Positions 31,690-41,198 are shown, counted from the stretch's first letter. The stretch is DNA of 63,548 bases from Faucicola sp048551375 (GCF_048551375.1 NZ_JBLYZJ010000013.1:1-63548), one strand, 5' to 3'. Notes: generated by a model not told the origin, from the sequence alone. Made by a program: numbers and translations.

Positions 31690-31725
31690 AAGTCTGCTTA
31701 CCCAACTGTAAGGGTTAGTTGTATT

Positions 31726-32070
31726 TTAATTAGGTTGTTTATTATTCAATAAATTACTAAATTTTATCAATAAAAACATCAAGATAGGTAAGGCACTGGT
31801 ATTGATAATATCGTGAATCGCCCAATCAGCGTGCCATTTTCCACCACCTTGCATCACTTCTTGATAATCCAATACTTCCCCCAATATTGCAAATCCCACT
31901 ACCATCAGTACCGCCACCCATAAAAATCGCAGTTGCCCTGTTTGGCGTTGGCATCGCTTTAGCACCCATAAGGTCAGCAAAAAAATCGACATCCCTACAT
32001 AAATATGTAACGCATCTTTTTCTAGCCCAGTGAAGGCAACCAATTGCCCTTTAATTGCTTGAAAGCCCAT
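31726..32070 (-). CDS. Small three-helix membrane protein
   Basis: The 114-residue protein has helices near residues 19-39, 46-68 and 84-107, with a conserved-looking GEVLDYQEVMQGGGKWHADW loop. Family not recognised. Its start overlaps the end of ribF by 20 bp on the same strand, so it is co-transcribed and probably translationally coupled with it. Confidence 0.65.
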   Translation of the reverse strand: MGFQAIKGQLVAFTGLEKDALHIYVGMSIFLLTLWVLKRCQRQTGQLRFLWVAVLMVVGFAILGEVLDYQEVMQGGGKWHADWAIHDIINTSALPILMFLLIKFSNLLNNKQPN

Positions 32071-33055
32071 GTTCTCTCCACGCTAGCAAATCTGCCACAT
32101 CTTGCTGAATGCCAACTTTTAAAGCTTCAAGCCCATCATAATTTTTTTCACCATGTAAAAAGTGCAAAAAGGTCACGGTCAATTCTTTACCGTATAAATC
32201 ACCCTCAAACTGTGGAAAAAACACCTCACACCGCCACTCAATTGCTTGCTGATTTTTGACAGCAGGGCGAGTGCCAACATGACACGCCCCAAATAAACTT
32301 TTGGGTGATAGACCACGTACCCCAGTTGTGCCATTTTGTCCAAGGGTTGACAAGTCCGTGCCGTCCGTTGCCGTCACCGACACCCCAAAAATGCCATGCA
32401 CCGCAGGTTTGATACGGTTTAGGGCGATATTTGCGGTGGGGAAGTCGAGTGTACGTCCGATTTTATCGCCATGCAACACCGCCCCAGTGATGGCATAATC
32501 ACGTCCTAACAAGTGCTTTGCCGTTGCCAAATCGCCGATTGCTAGGCTCTCACGCACCCGAGTTGAGCTAATGCGTTCATCATGGTGAGCATGGTCGGTG
32601 ATGGTGTGAAGCGTCTGCACAGGTAAGCCAAAATTGCTTAAAAACTCACTATCGCCTGTGCGGTCATGCCCAAAGCGAAAATCATCGCCCAAGACAAGGC
32701 TTTTGACATTAAGTTTGACCAACATTTCGGCAAATTGGGTGGCAGATAGATTGCGAAACGCCTCATCAAAGCCTGCGACAATCAGTGTATCAATACCCAA
32801 TTGACCGATAAAATAGGCTTTTTCAGCAAGGTTGGTTAAGCGAGCAGGGGCGGTTGTGGGGGCAAAAAATTCTCGTGGCTGTGGCTCAAAAATCATCACC
32901 ATACTTGCCAAATTTTGGGCAGTTGCTACGGCTTTGGCTTGTGCCAGCATCGCTTGATGCCCCAAATGCACACCGTCAAAATTACCGATGGTTAATACTG
33001 AATTTGGTAATGGGGTTGGATTAGCAAGCAGGTCATTTAAGGGGAAAATTTTCAT
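32051..33055 (-). CDS. ribF: Bifunctional riboflavin kinase/FAD synthetase
   Basis: RibF (334 residues) makes FMN from riboflavin and FAD from FMN. The N-terminal adenylyltransferase half shows NFDGVHLGHQAML near residue 27 and SSTRVRESL; the C-terminal kinase half shows HGDKIGRTLDFPTANI and the EVFFPQFEGDLYGKEL segment. All expected motifs are present and length is normal (E. coli 313). In many gamma-proteobacteria ribF precedes ileS-lspA; here two small membrane-protein genes lie between. No FMN riboswitch was seen upstream. Confidence 0.96.
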   Translation of the reverse strand: MKIFPLNDLLANPTPLPNSVLTIGNFDGVHLGHQAMLAQAKAVATAQNLASMVMIFEPQPREFFAPTTAPARLTNLAEKAYFIGQLGIDTLIVAGFDEAFRNLSATQFAEMLVKLNVKSLVLGDDFRFGHDRTGDSEFLSNFGLPVQTLHTITDHAHHDERISSTRVRESLAIGDLATAKHLLGRDYAITGAVLHGDKIGRTLDFPTANIALNRIKPAVHGIFGVSVTATDGTDLSTLGQNGTTGVRGLSPKSLFGACHVGTRPAVKNQQAIEWRCEVFFPQFEGDLYGKELTVTFLHFLHGEKNYDGLEALKVGIQQDVADLLAWREHGLSSN

Positions 33056-33080
33056 AAGAGGTATATTAAGTAGATAGAAG

Positions 33081-33212
33081 TTATTTTTTTAGCCAATTAT
33101 CAAACGCATCAATAAGATTTGTCAAAGCTGATTTTGGTACGTCAATTCTGCCACTTTCGACTGATTTTTGGATAGAATCAAGGTCAAAGTTAAAATCGCC
33201 ATCACAATTAAG
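33081..33212 (-). pseudogene. 3' remnant of an antitoxin-like gene
   Basis: On the minus strand, between ribF and the acetyltransferase, a frame without a start codon reads GDFNFDLDSIQKSVESGRID then a short helix ending DNWLKK and a stop. It resembles the second half of the Phd-like antitoxin at 9407 (GDFSFDLQRMKKAVE... SWLDGLK). An in-frame TAA lies just upstream, so only the 3' end survives. Confidence 0.4.
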
Positions 33213-33276
33213 GGGTTATTATAAAGTAAAAATCTTGCTAAGATAGCGATTTAGCAAAATAATTGTGGAATATCCT

Positions 33277-33792
33277 ATGTCAAAAAATTTATCTTTTCAT
33301 ATTCGCCCTGCCAATCCCACCGACCTTGCCCAAGTGGTTGCCATTTATAATCAAAGCATCGCCTCCAAACAAGCCACTGCCGATTTGACCCCAGTCACCG
33401 TTGCCGAACGCCAAGCATGGTTTGATAATCACTCGATGGACAAGCGACCTTTATTGGTGGCAGTTGATACGTTGAAGGGAAATGTCATCGGATGGGCGAG
33501 CTTTAGCGATTTATACAGTCGTCCTGCCTATCATATCAGTGCCGAAATTGGGCTATATATTGATGATACTGCCAAAGGTCAAGGCGTGGGGCAGGAGTTA
33601 CTCATTGAGTTATTAGCAATTGCTCCCAGTTGTGGCATTCAGCAAGCGGTTGCCAAGATTTTTGCTCATAATCAGCCAAGTTTGGGCTTGTTTAAGAAGT
33701 TGGGGTTTGAACAATGGGGCGTGTTAAAACAAGTGTGTGATATGGATGGTTTTATTGCCGATGTGGTGATGATGGGGAAAAGTTTGAATTGA
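33277..33792 (+). CDS. GNAT acetyltransferase, phosphinothricin/methionine sulfoximine type
   Basis: The 171-residue protein is a GNAT-fold acetyltransferase using acetyl-CoA. It begins FHIRPANPTDLAQVVAIYNQ and carries YNQSIA, the GWASFSDLYSRPAY segment, AEIGLYIDDTAKGQGVGQEL (CoA-binding motif A) and AHNQPSLGLFKKLGFEQWG (motif B). This pattern fits the Pat/MddA group, which acetylates phosphinothricin or methionine sulfoximine, though the natural substrate is uncertain. A GTG four codons upstream is an alternative start. It is transcribed alone and followed by a short palindrome that may end transcription. Confidence 0.85.
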   Translation: MSKNLSFHIRPANPTDLAQVVAIYNQSIASKQATADLTPVTVAERQAWFDNHSMDKRPLLVAVDTLKGNVIGWASFSDLYSRPAYHISAEIGLYIDDTAKGQGVGQELLIELLAIAPSCGIQQAVAKIFAHNQPSLGLFKKLGFEQWGVLKQVCDMDGFIADVVMMGKSLN

Positions 33793-33835
33793 GTTGATAC
33801 TTTTTATCAAACGAAAAGGCATCAAAAAAGCGAAA

Positions 33836-33860
33836 AGGGCGTAAGCATTACGCCCCTACC
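33836..33860. repeat. Core palindrome of family A, no flanking ends
   Basis: GGGCGTAAGCATTACGCCC followed by CTAC matches the family A core in reverse orientation. It lies between convergent genes and may act as a two-way transcription terminator. Confidence 0.55.
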
Positions 33861-33878
33861 ACTGTCGATATTGTCAAA

Positions 33879-35036
33879 TTAACCGAATGGATTGTTTGCT
33901 TGATTGGACGAGGGTTCTTCGTCCGCCATCAATGAGAAGGTGCTGTCATCTTCGTTAACTTTTTCGGCATGACGGCTATGAAGCTTGATTTGTAGACGCA
34001 AGTCATTGGGCGAGTCGGCGTGTTTGATAGCATCGGCATAAGTGATTTCACCACTTTCATACAGGTCAAATAACGCTTGGTCAAAGGTCTGCATCCCCAG
34101 TTCACGAGAGCGTTTCATCACAGGCTTAATCTCATGGATTTCACCTTTGCGGATATAATCCCCAATCAATTGTGAGTTAATCATAATCTCAATGGCGGCA
34201 CGGCGACCCTTGCCATCTGGGGTGGGAATCAATTGCTGGGCGATAATCGCACGTAAGTTGAGCGACAAGTCCATAAAGATTTGTTCGTGTTGCTCAGGCT
34301 CAAAAAAGTGAATAATACGGTCAACCGCTTGGTTAGCGTTATTGGCGTGGAGGGTGGCAAATACCAAGTGACCTGTTTCGGCATACTGTACGGCATAGTC
34401 CATGGTTTCACGAGTACGAATCTCACCAATCAAAATCACATCTGGGGCTTGACGTAGGGTATTTTTTAGCCCAGCTTCAAACGACATGGTATCAATACCC
34501 ACTTCACGTTGGGTGACGATACAGCCTTTATGCTCATGCACGTATTCGATGGGGTCTTCGATGGTGATGATATGACCACGAGAATTTTCGTTACGATAGC
34601 CCATCATGGCGGCAAGGGTCGTTGATTTACCTGTACCTGTCGCACCCACCAATAGTACAATGCCACGTTTTTTCATGGCAATTTCATTCAAAATCACTGG
34701 CACTTTTAATTCTTGTACAGTCGGAATTTTGGTTTCGATTTTACGCAAAATCATGCCTGCACAGTCTTTTTGGATAAATGCCGAAACACGAAAACGAGCT
34801 GATTGGTTTTTATCACTGATGGCGAATTGACATTCTTTCGTGGCATCAAATTCTTTGATTTGATTGGGGGTCATCACGCCTTTGACCAGTGCCATTGATT
34901 GCTCTGGGGTGAGCGGTGATTTGGTCACAGGCATAATCACGCCATTGACCTTCATTGAAGGTGGTACATCGGCAGTGATGAACAAGTCCGAGCCATTTTT
35001 TTGTACCATTAATTGTAATAATTTATCAAAATCCAT
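33879..35036 (-). CDS. pilU: Type IV pilus retraction ATPase PilU
   Basis: The 385-residue PilT-paralogue assists pilus retraction from the cytoplasmic face of the pilus machine. Seen: Walker A GATGTGKSTT, Asp box ITIEDPIEYVHEH, Walker B APDVILIGEIRTRE and His box TGHLVFATLHANN. The acidic, Ser/Asn-rich tail beyond the ATPase core distinguishes PilU from PilT. Start chosen at MDFDKLL, which has an AAGGAAA ribosome site; an in-frame ATG upstream lies within the pilT end. It follows pilT by 13 bp and is co-transcribed. Confidence 0.94.
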   Translation of the reverse strand: MDFDKLLQLMVQKNGSDLFITADVPPSMKVNGVIMPVTKSPLTPEQSMALVKGVMTPNQIKEFDATKECQFAISDKNQSARFRVSAFIQKDCAGMILRKIETKIPTVQELKVPVILNEIAMKKRGIVLLVGATGTGKSTTLAAMMGYRNENSRGHIITIEDPIEYVHEHKGCIVTQREVGIDTMSFEAGLKNTLRQAPDVILIGEIRTRETMDYAVQYAETGHLVFATLHANNANQAVDRIIHFFEPEQHEQIFMDLSLNLRAIIAQQLIPTPDGKGRRAAIEIMINSQLIGDYIRKGEIHEIKPVMKRSRELGMQTFDQALFDLYESGEITYADAIKHADSPNDLRLQIKLHSRHAEKVNEDDSTFSLMADEEPSSNQANNPFG

Positions 35037-35049
35037 GGGGGTTTCCTTG

Positions 35050-36099
35050 TTACAAGAAATTCTCAGGTTGCTTGGCATATTGGCGAGCGGATTCTTTGCT
35101 AATCACCCCTTTATTTAGCCATTCACGTAAACTTTGGTCAAGTGTCACCATTCCCTCACTGGCACTGGTTTGAATCGCTGAGTACATTTGAGCGACTTTA
35201 TTTTCACGAATCAAGTTACGAATCGCAGGTGTACCAATCATAATTTCATGCACCGCCACACGTCCCCCTGTTTGGCGTTTTAGCAGGGCTTGCGAGATGA
35301 TGGCTTGGAGTGATTCTGATAACATCGCACGAATCATGTCTTTTTCGGCGGCAGGGAATACGTCTACCACACGGTCGATGGTTTTGGCGGCTGAGGTGGT
35401 GTGCAGAGTCCCAAATACCAAGTGTCCTGTTTCGGCGGCAGTCAGTGCCAAACGAATGGTTTCAAGGTCACGCATCTCACCGACCAGAATCACGTCAGGG
35501 TCTTCACGCAGTGCCGAACGCAAGGCGGCATCAAAGCCTAAGGTATCACGATGCACCTCACGTTGGTTAATCAGTGATTTTTTGGATTGATGCACGAACT
35601 CAATCGGGTCTTCGATGGTCAAAATGTGTTCTTTACGAGTTTCATTGATATAGTTAATCATGGCGGCGAGGGTCGTGGATTTGCCCGAACCTGTTGGGCC
35701 TGTTACCAACACAATGCCACGTTTAAAGCTTGCTAATTTTTCAAACACAGGCCCCATGCCAAGCTGTTCCATCGTCAAGACTTCTGATGGAATGGTACGA
35801 AATACCGCACCTGCTCCACGGTTTTGGTTAAAGGCATTGACACGAAAGCGAGCCACTTCTGGAATCTCAAACGAAAAGTCCGTTTCAAAAAATTCCTCAA
35901 AATCCGCACGTTGTTTATCATTCATAATGTCATAAATCAGACCATGTACTTTTTGGTGGTCTAACGGTGGCATATTGATTTTGGTAATCTCACCATCCAC
36001 ACGAATCATCGGTGGCAACCCTGCTGAAATATGTAAGTCCGAAGCTTTATTTTTGGTTGAAAAACGTAAAAGGTCATCAATGCTGAGTTCTTTTGCCAT
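35050..36099 (-). CDS. pilT: Type IV pilus retraction ATPase PilT
   Basis: PilT (349 residues) depolymerises type IV pili, powering twitching motility and DNA uptake. Seen: an N-terminal SDLHISAG domain, Walker A GPTGSGKSTT, Asp box LTIEDPIEFVH, Walker B DPDVILVGEMRDLE, His box TGHLVFGTLHTTSAA and the C-terminal AIRNLIRENK motif characteristic of PilT. It is first in the pilT-pilU operon and divergent from yggS, the usual arrangement in Pseudomonas and Acinetobacter. Confidence 0.97.
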   Translation of the reverse strand: MAKELSIDDLLRFSTKNKASDLHISAGLPPMIRVDGEITKINMPPLDHQKVHGLIYDIMNDKQRADFEEFFETDFSFEIPEVARFRVNAFNQNRGAGAVFRTIPSEVLTMEQLGMGPVFEKLASFKRGIVLVTGPTGSGKSTTLAAMINYINETRKEHILTIEDPIEFVHQSKKSLINQREVHRDTLGFDAALRSALREDPDVILVGEMRDLETIRLALTAAETGHLVFGTLHTTSAAKTIDRVVDVFPAAEKDMIRAMLSESLQAIISQALLKRQTGGRVAVHEIMIGTPAIRNLIRENKVAQMYSAIQTSASEGMVTLDQSLREWLNKGVISKESARQYAKQPENFL

Positions 36100-36406
36100 A
36101 TTATATTATCCTAGTGATGGTGAGTTATAAATAATGCCCTATACTATAGCAAGAGTCGGATAAAAAATCAGTTAAATTTAGATAATCGCCCAATTTTTCA
36201 GCTGAAAATTTGACCGCATTTAGGGCTAGTGGTAATTTTGCCTCAACCAGCCCCAAAAGTGATACAATTTGGCGAATTTAAACCGATTTGGATTTACCCA
36301 TTTTTATGTATTGTAGGTTGGATTGAGTTTGTGAAACCCAACACTATCAATCATTTATGTTGGATATCATTTTTCCACCCAACCTACCAATAATAAACAA
36401 GAGGCA
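36100..36406. other. pilT-yggS divergent promoter region with a GTAGGTTGG inverted repeat
   Basis: This 307-bp gap must hold both promoters; none is clear enough to mark. From 36309 to 36392 lies an 84-bp element with inverted ends (TATTGTAGGTTGG and CCAACCTACCAATA) and an internal GAAACCCAAC. Similar GTAGGTTGG...CCCAAC repeats are widespread between genes in proteobacteria. Confidence 0.6.
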
Positions 36407-37129
36407 ATGATGTTAAACAACACCCAATCCATCAATCACCCCATTAATCAACCCATGAGCCAAGCTGAAAAAACCGACCTTATCACACGTTGGCAAAGTG
36501 TCAAATCGCAACTGCCTTCCACCGTCACCTTATTGGCAGTGTCCAAAACCAAACCCAGTGAGATGATAAAGGTATTGGCAGGCGAGGGGCAATGTGACTT
36601 TGGCGAAAACTATGTCCAAGAAGCGATTGCTAAAATCAGCGAGCTAAAAGACATAACCGCCAATGGCAAGCCTATCGTATGGCACTATATTGGGCATATT
36701 CAACGCAACAAAACCAAAGATTTGGCAACGCATTTTGACTGGGTGCATGGCGTTGACCGCCTTATCATTGCCGAGCGTCTTAGCGGACAACGCCCTGCCG
36801 AGCTTGCCCCATTGAACATCTGTATTCAAGTGAATATTGACGATGAGGCAACCAAATCGGGCTGTCAACCAGACGCATTAAAGGCATTAATCACGGCAAT
36901 CAGCCAACTACCAAATCTGCGATTACGTGGCTTAATGATTATTCCTGCCAAAAACAGCCAATCTGCCTTTGAAAAGACCCAACAACTCTTTGAGCAACAC
37001 CGCCAATATCACGCCAATCCACAAGATTGGGATACCTTATCAATGGGGATGAGTGGCGATGTTGAGCAAGCGATTGATGCAGGCTCAACCATGGTGCGAG
37101 TAGGAACGGCAATTTTTGGGGCGAGATAA
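36407..37129 (+). CDS. yggS: PLP homeostasis protein YggS
   Basis: The 240-residue protein is a PLP-binding TIM-barrel protein of the YggS/PROSC family, which controls the intracellular level of pyridoxal phosphate and is not a known enzyme. Seen: the PLP-Lys motif LLAVSKTKP, FGENYVQEA, WHYIGHIQRNK, and the phosphate-binding TLSMGMSGDVEQAI and VRVGTAIFGAR. It has an N-terminal extension of about 15 polar residues; the two adjacent ATG codons after GAGGC are both possible starts. Divergent from pilT, a conserved neighbourhood. Confidence 0.95.
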   Translation: MMLNNTQSINHPINQPMSQAEKTDLITRWQSVKSQLPSTVTLLAVSKTKPSEMIKVLAGEGQCDFGENYVQEAIAKISELKDITANGKPIVWHYIGHIQRNKTKDLATHFDWVHGVDRLIIAERLSGQRPAELAPLNICIQVNIDDEATKSGCQPDALKALITAISQLPNLRLRGLMIIPAKNSQSAFEKTQQLFEQHRQYHANPQDWDTLSMGMSGDVEQAIDAGSTMVRVGTAIFGAR

Positions 37130-37531
37130 GTTGCTATTTTCCAATCATCCCAACTCCCTTCTTTTATATCAAGCCAAGCATTTAAAATTGTAGGGGCGTA
37201 AGGCTTACGCCCTGTTTAAAATGTTAAATATTAGGTTGAGTATGACGAAAGAGGCGGTATCCTGTAAATAAAATATTGCTTAATTATTGCTCAAACTTTT
37301 CTGTTAACTTTCTGTAAGCTAAATGTAAGTTTTTGCATTTACAATGTAATATTTATTAACATTTTTAAGAAAAAAGATATCCACATTGGGGTAAATGTTT
37401 TGATATGATGGGGTTGTTTTACGAAATGTAACCAATTCAATCATTATGTAATTTATATGCGTATATTTTCTTCGCTAGCAAGCGAGCCAAAAGCCCATAT
37501 ACGCATAGAAATTCAGAACGGATAAAGCCCT
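37130..37531. other. 402-bp gap: family A core and a nested stem-loop
   Basis: A family A core palindrome (37190-37213) follows yggS. The middle is AT-rich without clear signals. At 37457-37506 ATGCGTATAT pairs perfectly with ATATACGCAT and encloses an inner hairpin (TCGCT/AGCGA, 37472-37485). This nested structure ends 25 bp before the ATG of the next gene, so it would lie in its leader RNA if transcription starts upstream. Confidence 0.6.
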
Positions 37532-38050
37532 ATGAATTTTCTTCAAAAAACTTTATTGACAGTGCTTCCTTGTGTAATGCTGAATGTGATGCCAAGCACG
37601 GCAATGGCAAATGATAGCCTAAGCGATTTGATGAATCGTTTTGGTAATAACAGCCAAGTCGCCCAAACGACTAATAAAGCCCAAGCCTTGATTGATAAAG
37701 CCAAACAATTCATCGGCTTGCCTTATCGTTATGGTGGCACGAGTCCTACCAGTGGTTTTGATTGTAGTGGTTTTATGCAATATGTGTTTAAAGGGGCGAA
37801 TATCAACTTACCTCGCACCTCTGGTAGTATGGCTCAGGTAGGACAAAAAGTCAGCCGTGATGAGCTAAAAGCAGGGGACATGGTGTTTTTCGCCACTCGT
37901 GGGGGCAGTATCTCGCATGTGGGTATGTATGTTGGTGAAGGACGTTTTATTCATTCACCATCAACTGGAAAAAGCATCCAAATCAATAGCTTAACATCAG
38001 GCTATTATGCCAATACCTTTGTTACGGCACGCCGTGTATTGGATGCCTAA
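37532..38050 (+). CDS. Secreted NlpC/P60-family cysteine peptidase
   Basis: The 172-residue protein has a signal peptide (residues 1-26, cut after AMA) and one NlpC/P60 domain with catalytic Cys78 in FDCSGF, His in SHVGMYVG and a third polar residue His in FIHSPS. The family cleaves D-Glu-mDAP bonds in peptidoglycan stem peptides in the periplasm (Spr/MepS type). It lacks a lipobox, unlike MepS. A TTCG-loop terminator follows. The structured leader described above may regulate it. Confidence 0.9.
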   Translation: MNFLQKTLLTVLPCVMLNVMPSTAMANDSLSDLMNRFGNNSQVAQTTNKAQALIDKAKQFIGLPYRYGGTSPTSGFDCSGFMQYVFKGANINLPRTSGSMAQVGQKVSRDELKAGDMVFFATRGGSISHVGMYVGEGRFIHSPSTGKSIQINSLTSGYYANTFVTARRVLDA

Positions 38051-38072
38051 TTTAATTTATTGGTGTATGAGA

Positions 38073-38095
38073 ACAGACTTCGGTCTGTTTTTTTA
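38073..38095 (+). terminator. Rho-independent terminator after the NlpC/P60 gene
   Basis: ACAGAC and GTCTGT pair around a TTCG tetraloop, followed by seven T residues. Confidence 0.9.
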
Positions 38096-38306
38096 TACCC
38101 AGTGATTAAAAATGAAAAATAGTTTATCAAATAAGGATTACTTATTGTGTTTTGTAGGGGGTTAGAAATAAGTCTATTATTTAAAAAATCAAAGAGTTCA
38201 TTAAAAATTAATTAAAAAATTGATGTTACCAAAGTGTTACTATTAAGGATATACTAGAAGTTTAAGCGACTGATTTTAAGCTTACATATTTTGGGCGGTG
38301 GATGGG

Positions 38307-39689
38307 ATGGCACGGTTGTTTTCAGTGGTGGAGTTGCGACAGCATTTTTATGAAATACTGAGTTTTTTCCGCACGTCCAGTGAGTGTGATAAGGATTGGG
38401 TTCAGCTGAGTAAGTTTAATAAATTTTTATTATTTATTGTACTAGTCAGCATTGATTGTTTTTTATATCTTACTTGGTATTTTGCTACATTTTTATTATT
38501 AGGGTTGGGTTTAGGAGAAAAAATTGGCGGTGATGCGAGTGGTTGGCATAATTTAGTCAATGCTGATATGCTTAAGTTTATGTCAATGGTGACGCTAGGT
38601 ATATTGGTGTTGTCTTTGTTGTCATTATGGATATTACCAAAATTTGCCAATAATCGCCAAGTGGGTCGGTGGTATCAGGTTTTTTATATCAGTGTGTATT
38701 TTGTGTTTAACATGTTGATAGCAGTGTGTGTGGGTGAAAACAGCATTGTCGTTGGCGTGATGATGTTAAGCGGTATGGTGTTTGGGCTGTTGCTATTGCC
38801 TTGGGGCTATGTGTTTGTTGGGTATATGCTGTCGATTGTAGGGATTATTGTTTGTTTTTTAAATTATCATTGGCATTGGGTAATGCTTCCGACTTTTTAT
38901 CCTGCTTCTTATTTTCATTATCATAATTATGCCAGTGACCATGTGCTATGGCGAGCCAGTTTTACTTATTTAACCATTCCAAAAGCCACATTGGCACTCT
39001 ATGGCGTGGCTCAAGTGCTAAGTTTGATTTATTTTCAGCAACATAAAATTCGTGAAATGTCGGAGATTGATGCGTTAACAGGGGCATATAATCGGCGTAA
39101 TTTATACCAACATTTGAATCAGTTATGGGACAACCGTTTGACATGGCGGACGTTGAGCTTGATTTATATTGATGTCGACCATTTTAAGCGAATTAATGAT
39201 GATTATGGGCATGATATTGGTGATCAAAGTTTACTTGCTGTGGTAGATGCCATCAAAGCAGTGATACCATCAAACTGCCATTTTAGTCGATTGGGTGGGG
39301 AGGAATTTTTGTTAGTATTGACCAATATCCACCAAGAACAAGCGGTGAAATGGGCAGAGATGATTCGTGAAAGCATTGCTAGTCATGCCATCAAATACCC
39401 AAATTCGTGTCAAGATATCAATCATCGTCTGAGGTTAACCGCCAGTCTTGGTATTGCTTGCTTGTCGCATCATCTTGTTAGTATTAATAGTTTAAATAAA
39501 GACAAGTCCGCCAACGCATTGATATCGAATAAACAATCAGCGGTCAAAACTGCCGATGCCAATCGTTTGCCTATGTTGCCGATTCCCATTCGTCAGTTGC
39601 TGATTCGTGCGGATAATGCCATGCAACAAGCCAAAGCCAACGGACGCAACCGAGTGGTTGCCAGTCCGCCTGTGATATTTACCGAATAA
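38307..39689 (+). CDS. Membrane-bound diguanylate cyclase (GGDEF)
   Basis: The 460-residue protein has about six hydrophobic helices in its first 250 residues and a GGDEF domain (about 255-440). The domain starts EIDALTGAYNRRNL, has the metal-binding IYIDVDHFKRINDDYGHDIGD segment, the active-site GGEEF (LGGEEFLLV) and ends with ADNAMQQAKANGRNRV. It should make cyclic di-GMP at the inner membrane. An RxxD inhibitory site before GGEEF is not evident. Odd: a polar 45-residue loop (NSLNKDKSANALISNKQSAV) inserted late in the domain. ATG 38307 was chosen; a GTG three codons earlier is possible. Confidence 0.9.
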   Translation: MARLFSVVELRQHFYEILSFFRTSSECDKDWVQLSKFNKFLLFIVLVSIDCFLYLTWYFATFLLLGLGLGEKIGGDASGWHNLVNADMLKFMSMVTLGILVLSLLSLWILPKFANNRQVGRWYQVFYISVYFVFNMLIAVCVGENSIVVGVMMLSGMVFGLLLLPWGYVFVGYMLSIVGIIVCFLNYHWHWVMLPTFYPASYFHYHNYASDHVLWRASFTYLTIPKATLALYGVAQVLSLIYFQQHKIREMSEIDALTGAYNRRNLYQHLNQLWDNRLTWRTLSLIYIDVDHFKRINDDYGHDIGDQSLLAVVDAIKAVIPSNCHFSRLGGEEFLLVLTNIHQEQAVKWAEMIRESIASHAIKYPNSCQDINHRLRLTASLGIACLSHHLVSINSLNKDKSANALISNKQSAVKTADANRLPMLPIPIRQLLIRADNAMQQAKANGRNRVVASPPVIFTE

Positions 39690-39691
39690 AA

Positions 39692-41140
39692 TTAACCCAA
39701 TACTTCCACCAAATCACCCTCAACCAAATGCGGACTTAACGCCTTAGTGACCTTGACCATCACCAATTTGCCCATCAAGTCATCCTCACCTTTAAACAAC
39801 ACGGTACGAGTATTATCTGCCGTTCCCATCAAAAAGTCTGGATTACGGTCGCTATGTTGCTCGACCAACACACGCACGGTTTGCCCCACCATGCCTTGGG
39901 TTTTTGCCCAAGTCGAGTCGATAATCACTTGTTGAAATTCTGCCAAACGGGCTTTTTTGGTCGCCATATCCACGGTATCTGGCAAATCTGACGCAGGTGT
40001 ACCGGGGCGTTTGGAATAAATAAAACTGTAAGAGTGGTCAAAATCCAAATCTTTGGCAAGGTTTAATGTTGCTTGAAAATCCTCGTCCGTTTCATTGGGA
40101 AAGCCAATGATAAAGTCGCTCGATAAATACAAATCTGGGCGAACTTCACGCAATTTGCGGATTTGTTCGATATAAATATCAATGGTGTGATTGCGTTTCA
40201 TTGCTGATAAAATCGCATTTGAGCCACTTTGTACAGGTAAATGCAAATGTGACACCAGCTTTGGCAACTGGGCGTAGGCTTCGATGATATCATCGGTAAA
40301 TTCTAACGGATGGCTTGTGGTATAGCGAATCCGCTCAATGCCATCCACGTGCGACACATAATGCAACAGCTCGCTAAAACGACAAATCGTGCCATCATGC
40401 TTTTCGCCACGGTAGCCATTGACATTTTGCCCCAATAGCGTGATTTCTCGCACACCTTGGCTGGCGAGGCTGTCAATCTCGGCAAGGACATCATCAAGCG
40501 GACGAGAAATTTCCTCGCCACGGGTATAGGGAACGACACAAAATGAGCAGTATTTTGAACAGCCTTCCATCACCGACACAAATGCCTTAAACCCTTCAAC
40601 TTTAGGCTCTGGCAAAAAGTCGAATTTTTCGATACTGGGAAATGAAATATCCACCACGCCAATGCGATTTTTGGGTTTGACATCGGTTTGTTTGAGTGAT
40701 TGCTCATACAGCTCTGGTAAGCGGTGCAGGGTTTGAGGCCCAAAAACAAGGTCGACAAAGGGCGAACGTGCTTGGATTTTATCACCCTCTTGGCTTGCCA
40801 CACAGCCACCCACGCCAATGACAAGGTTGGGATTTTTTTCTTTGTATTTTTTCCAACGTCCCAATTCCGAAAACACCTTTTCTTGGGCTTTTTCACGAAT
40901 CGAGCAGGTGTTCATAATCATTACATCGGCTTCGTTTGGGTCATCGGTGAGTACCATGCCATGACTGTCGCCGAGTACGTCCGCCATTTTTTCGGAATCA
41001 TAGACGTTCATTTGACAGCCTTGGGTGGTGATAAACACTTTTTTGACAGCCTTGTTACCAGTGGTGGCGGTAGTGGTGTCGATTGGTTTCACAGTAGGAG
41101 CAGGCGTGGATTGGGTTGGGTCAAATAGGGTCACGGTCAT
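39692..41140 (-). CDS. miaB: tRNA 2-methylthio-adenosine synthase MiaB
   Basis: MiaB (482 residues) is a radical-SAM enzyme adding a methylthio group to i6A37 of tRNAs. Seen: three N-terminal cluster Cys in TQGCQMNVYDSE, NTCSIREKAQ and GGCVASQEG, the radical-SAM CxxxCxxC in GCSKYCSFCVVPYTRG, and a C-terminal TRAM domain. The N-terminus has about 35 extra Thr/Pro-rich residues. It is convergent with the diguanylate cyclase, only 2 bp apart. The ybeZ/ybeY genes that often follow miaB are not next to it. Confidence 0.97.
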   Translation of the reverse strand: MTVTLFDPTQSTPAPTVKPIDTTTATTGNKAVKKVFITTQGCQMNVYDSEKMADVLGDSHGMVLTDDPNEADVMIMNTCSIREKAQEKVFSELGRWKKYKEKNPNLVIGVGGCVASQEGDKIQARSPFVDLVFGPQTLHRLPELYEQSLKQTDVKPKNRIGVVDISFPSIEKFDFLPEPKVEGFKAFVSVMEGCSKYCSFCVVPYTRGEEISRPLDDVLAEIDSLASQGVREITLLGQNVNGYRGEKHDGTICRFSELLHYVSHVDGIERIRYTTSHPLEFTDDIIEAYAQLPKLVSHLHLPVQSGSNAILSAMKRNHTIDIYIEQIRKLREVRPDLYLSSDFIIGFPNETDEDFQATLNLAKDLDFDHSYSFIYSKRPGTPASDLPDTVDMATKKARLAEFQQVIIDSTWAKTQGMVGQTVRVLVEQHSDRNPDFLMGTADNTRTVLFKGEDDLMGKLVMVKVTKALSPHLVEGDLVEVLG

Positions 41141-41198
41141 GGCGATTCTCTAAAGCAAACAGAAAAATAACCGCTTATTATAGCAAATTTTTTGTTGG

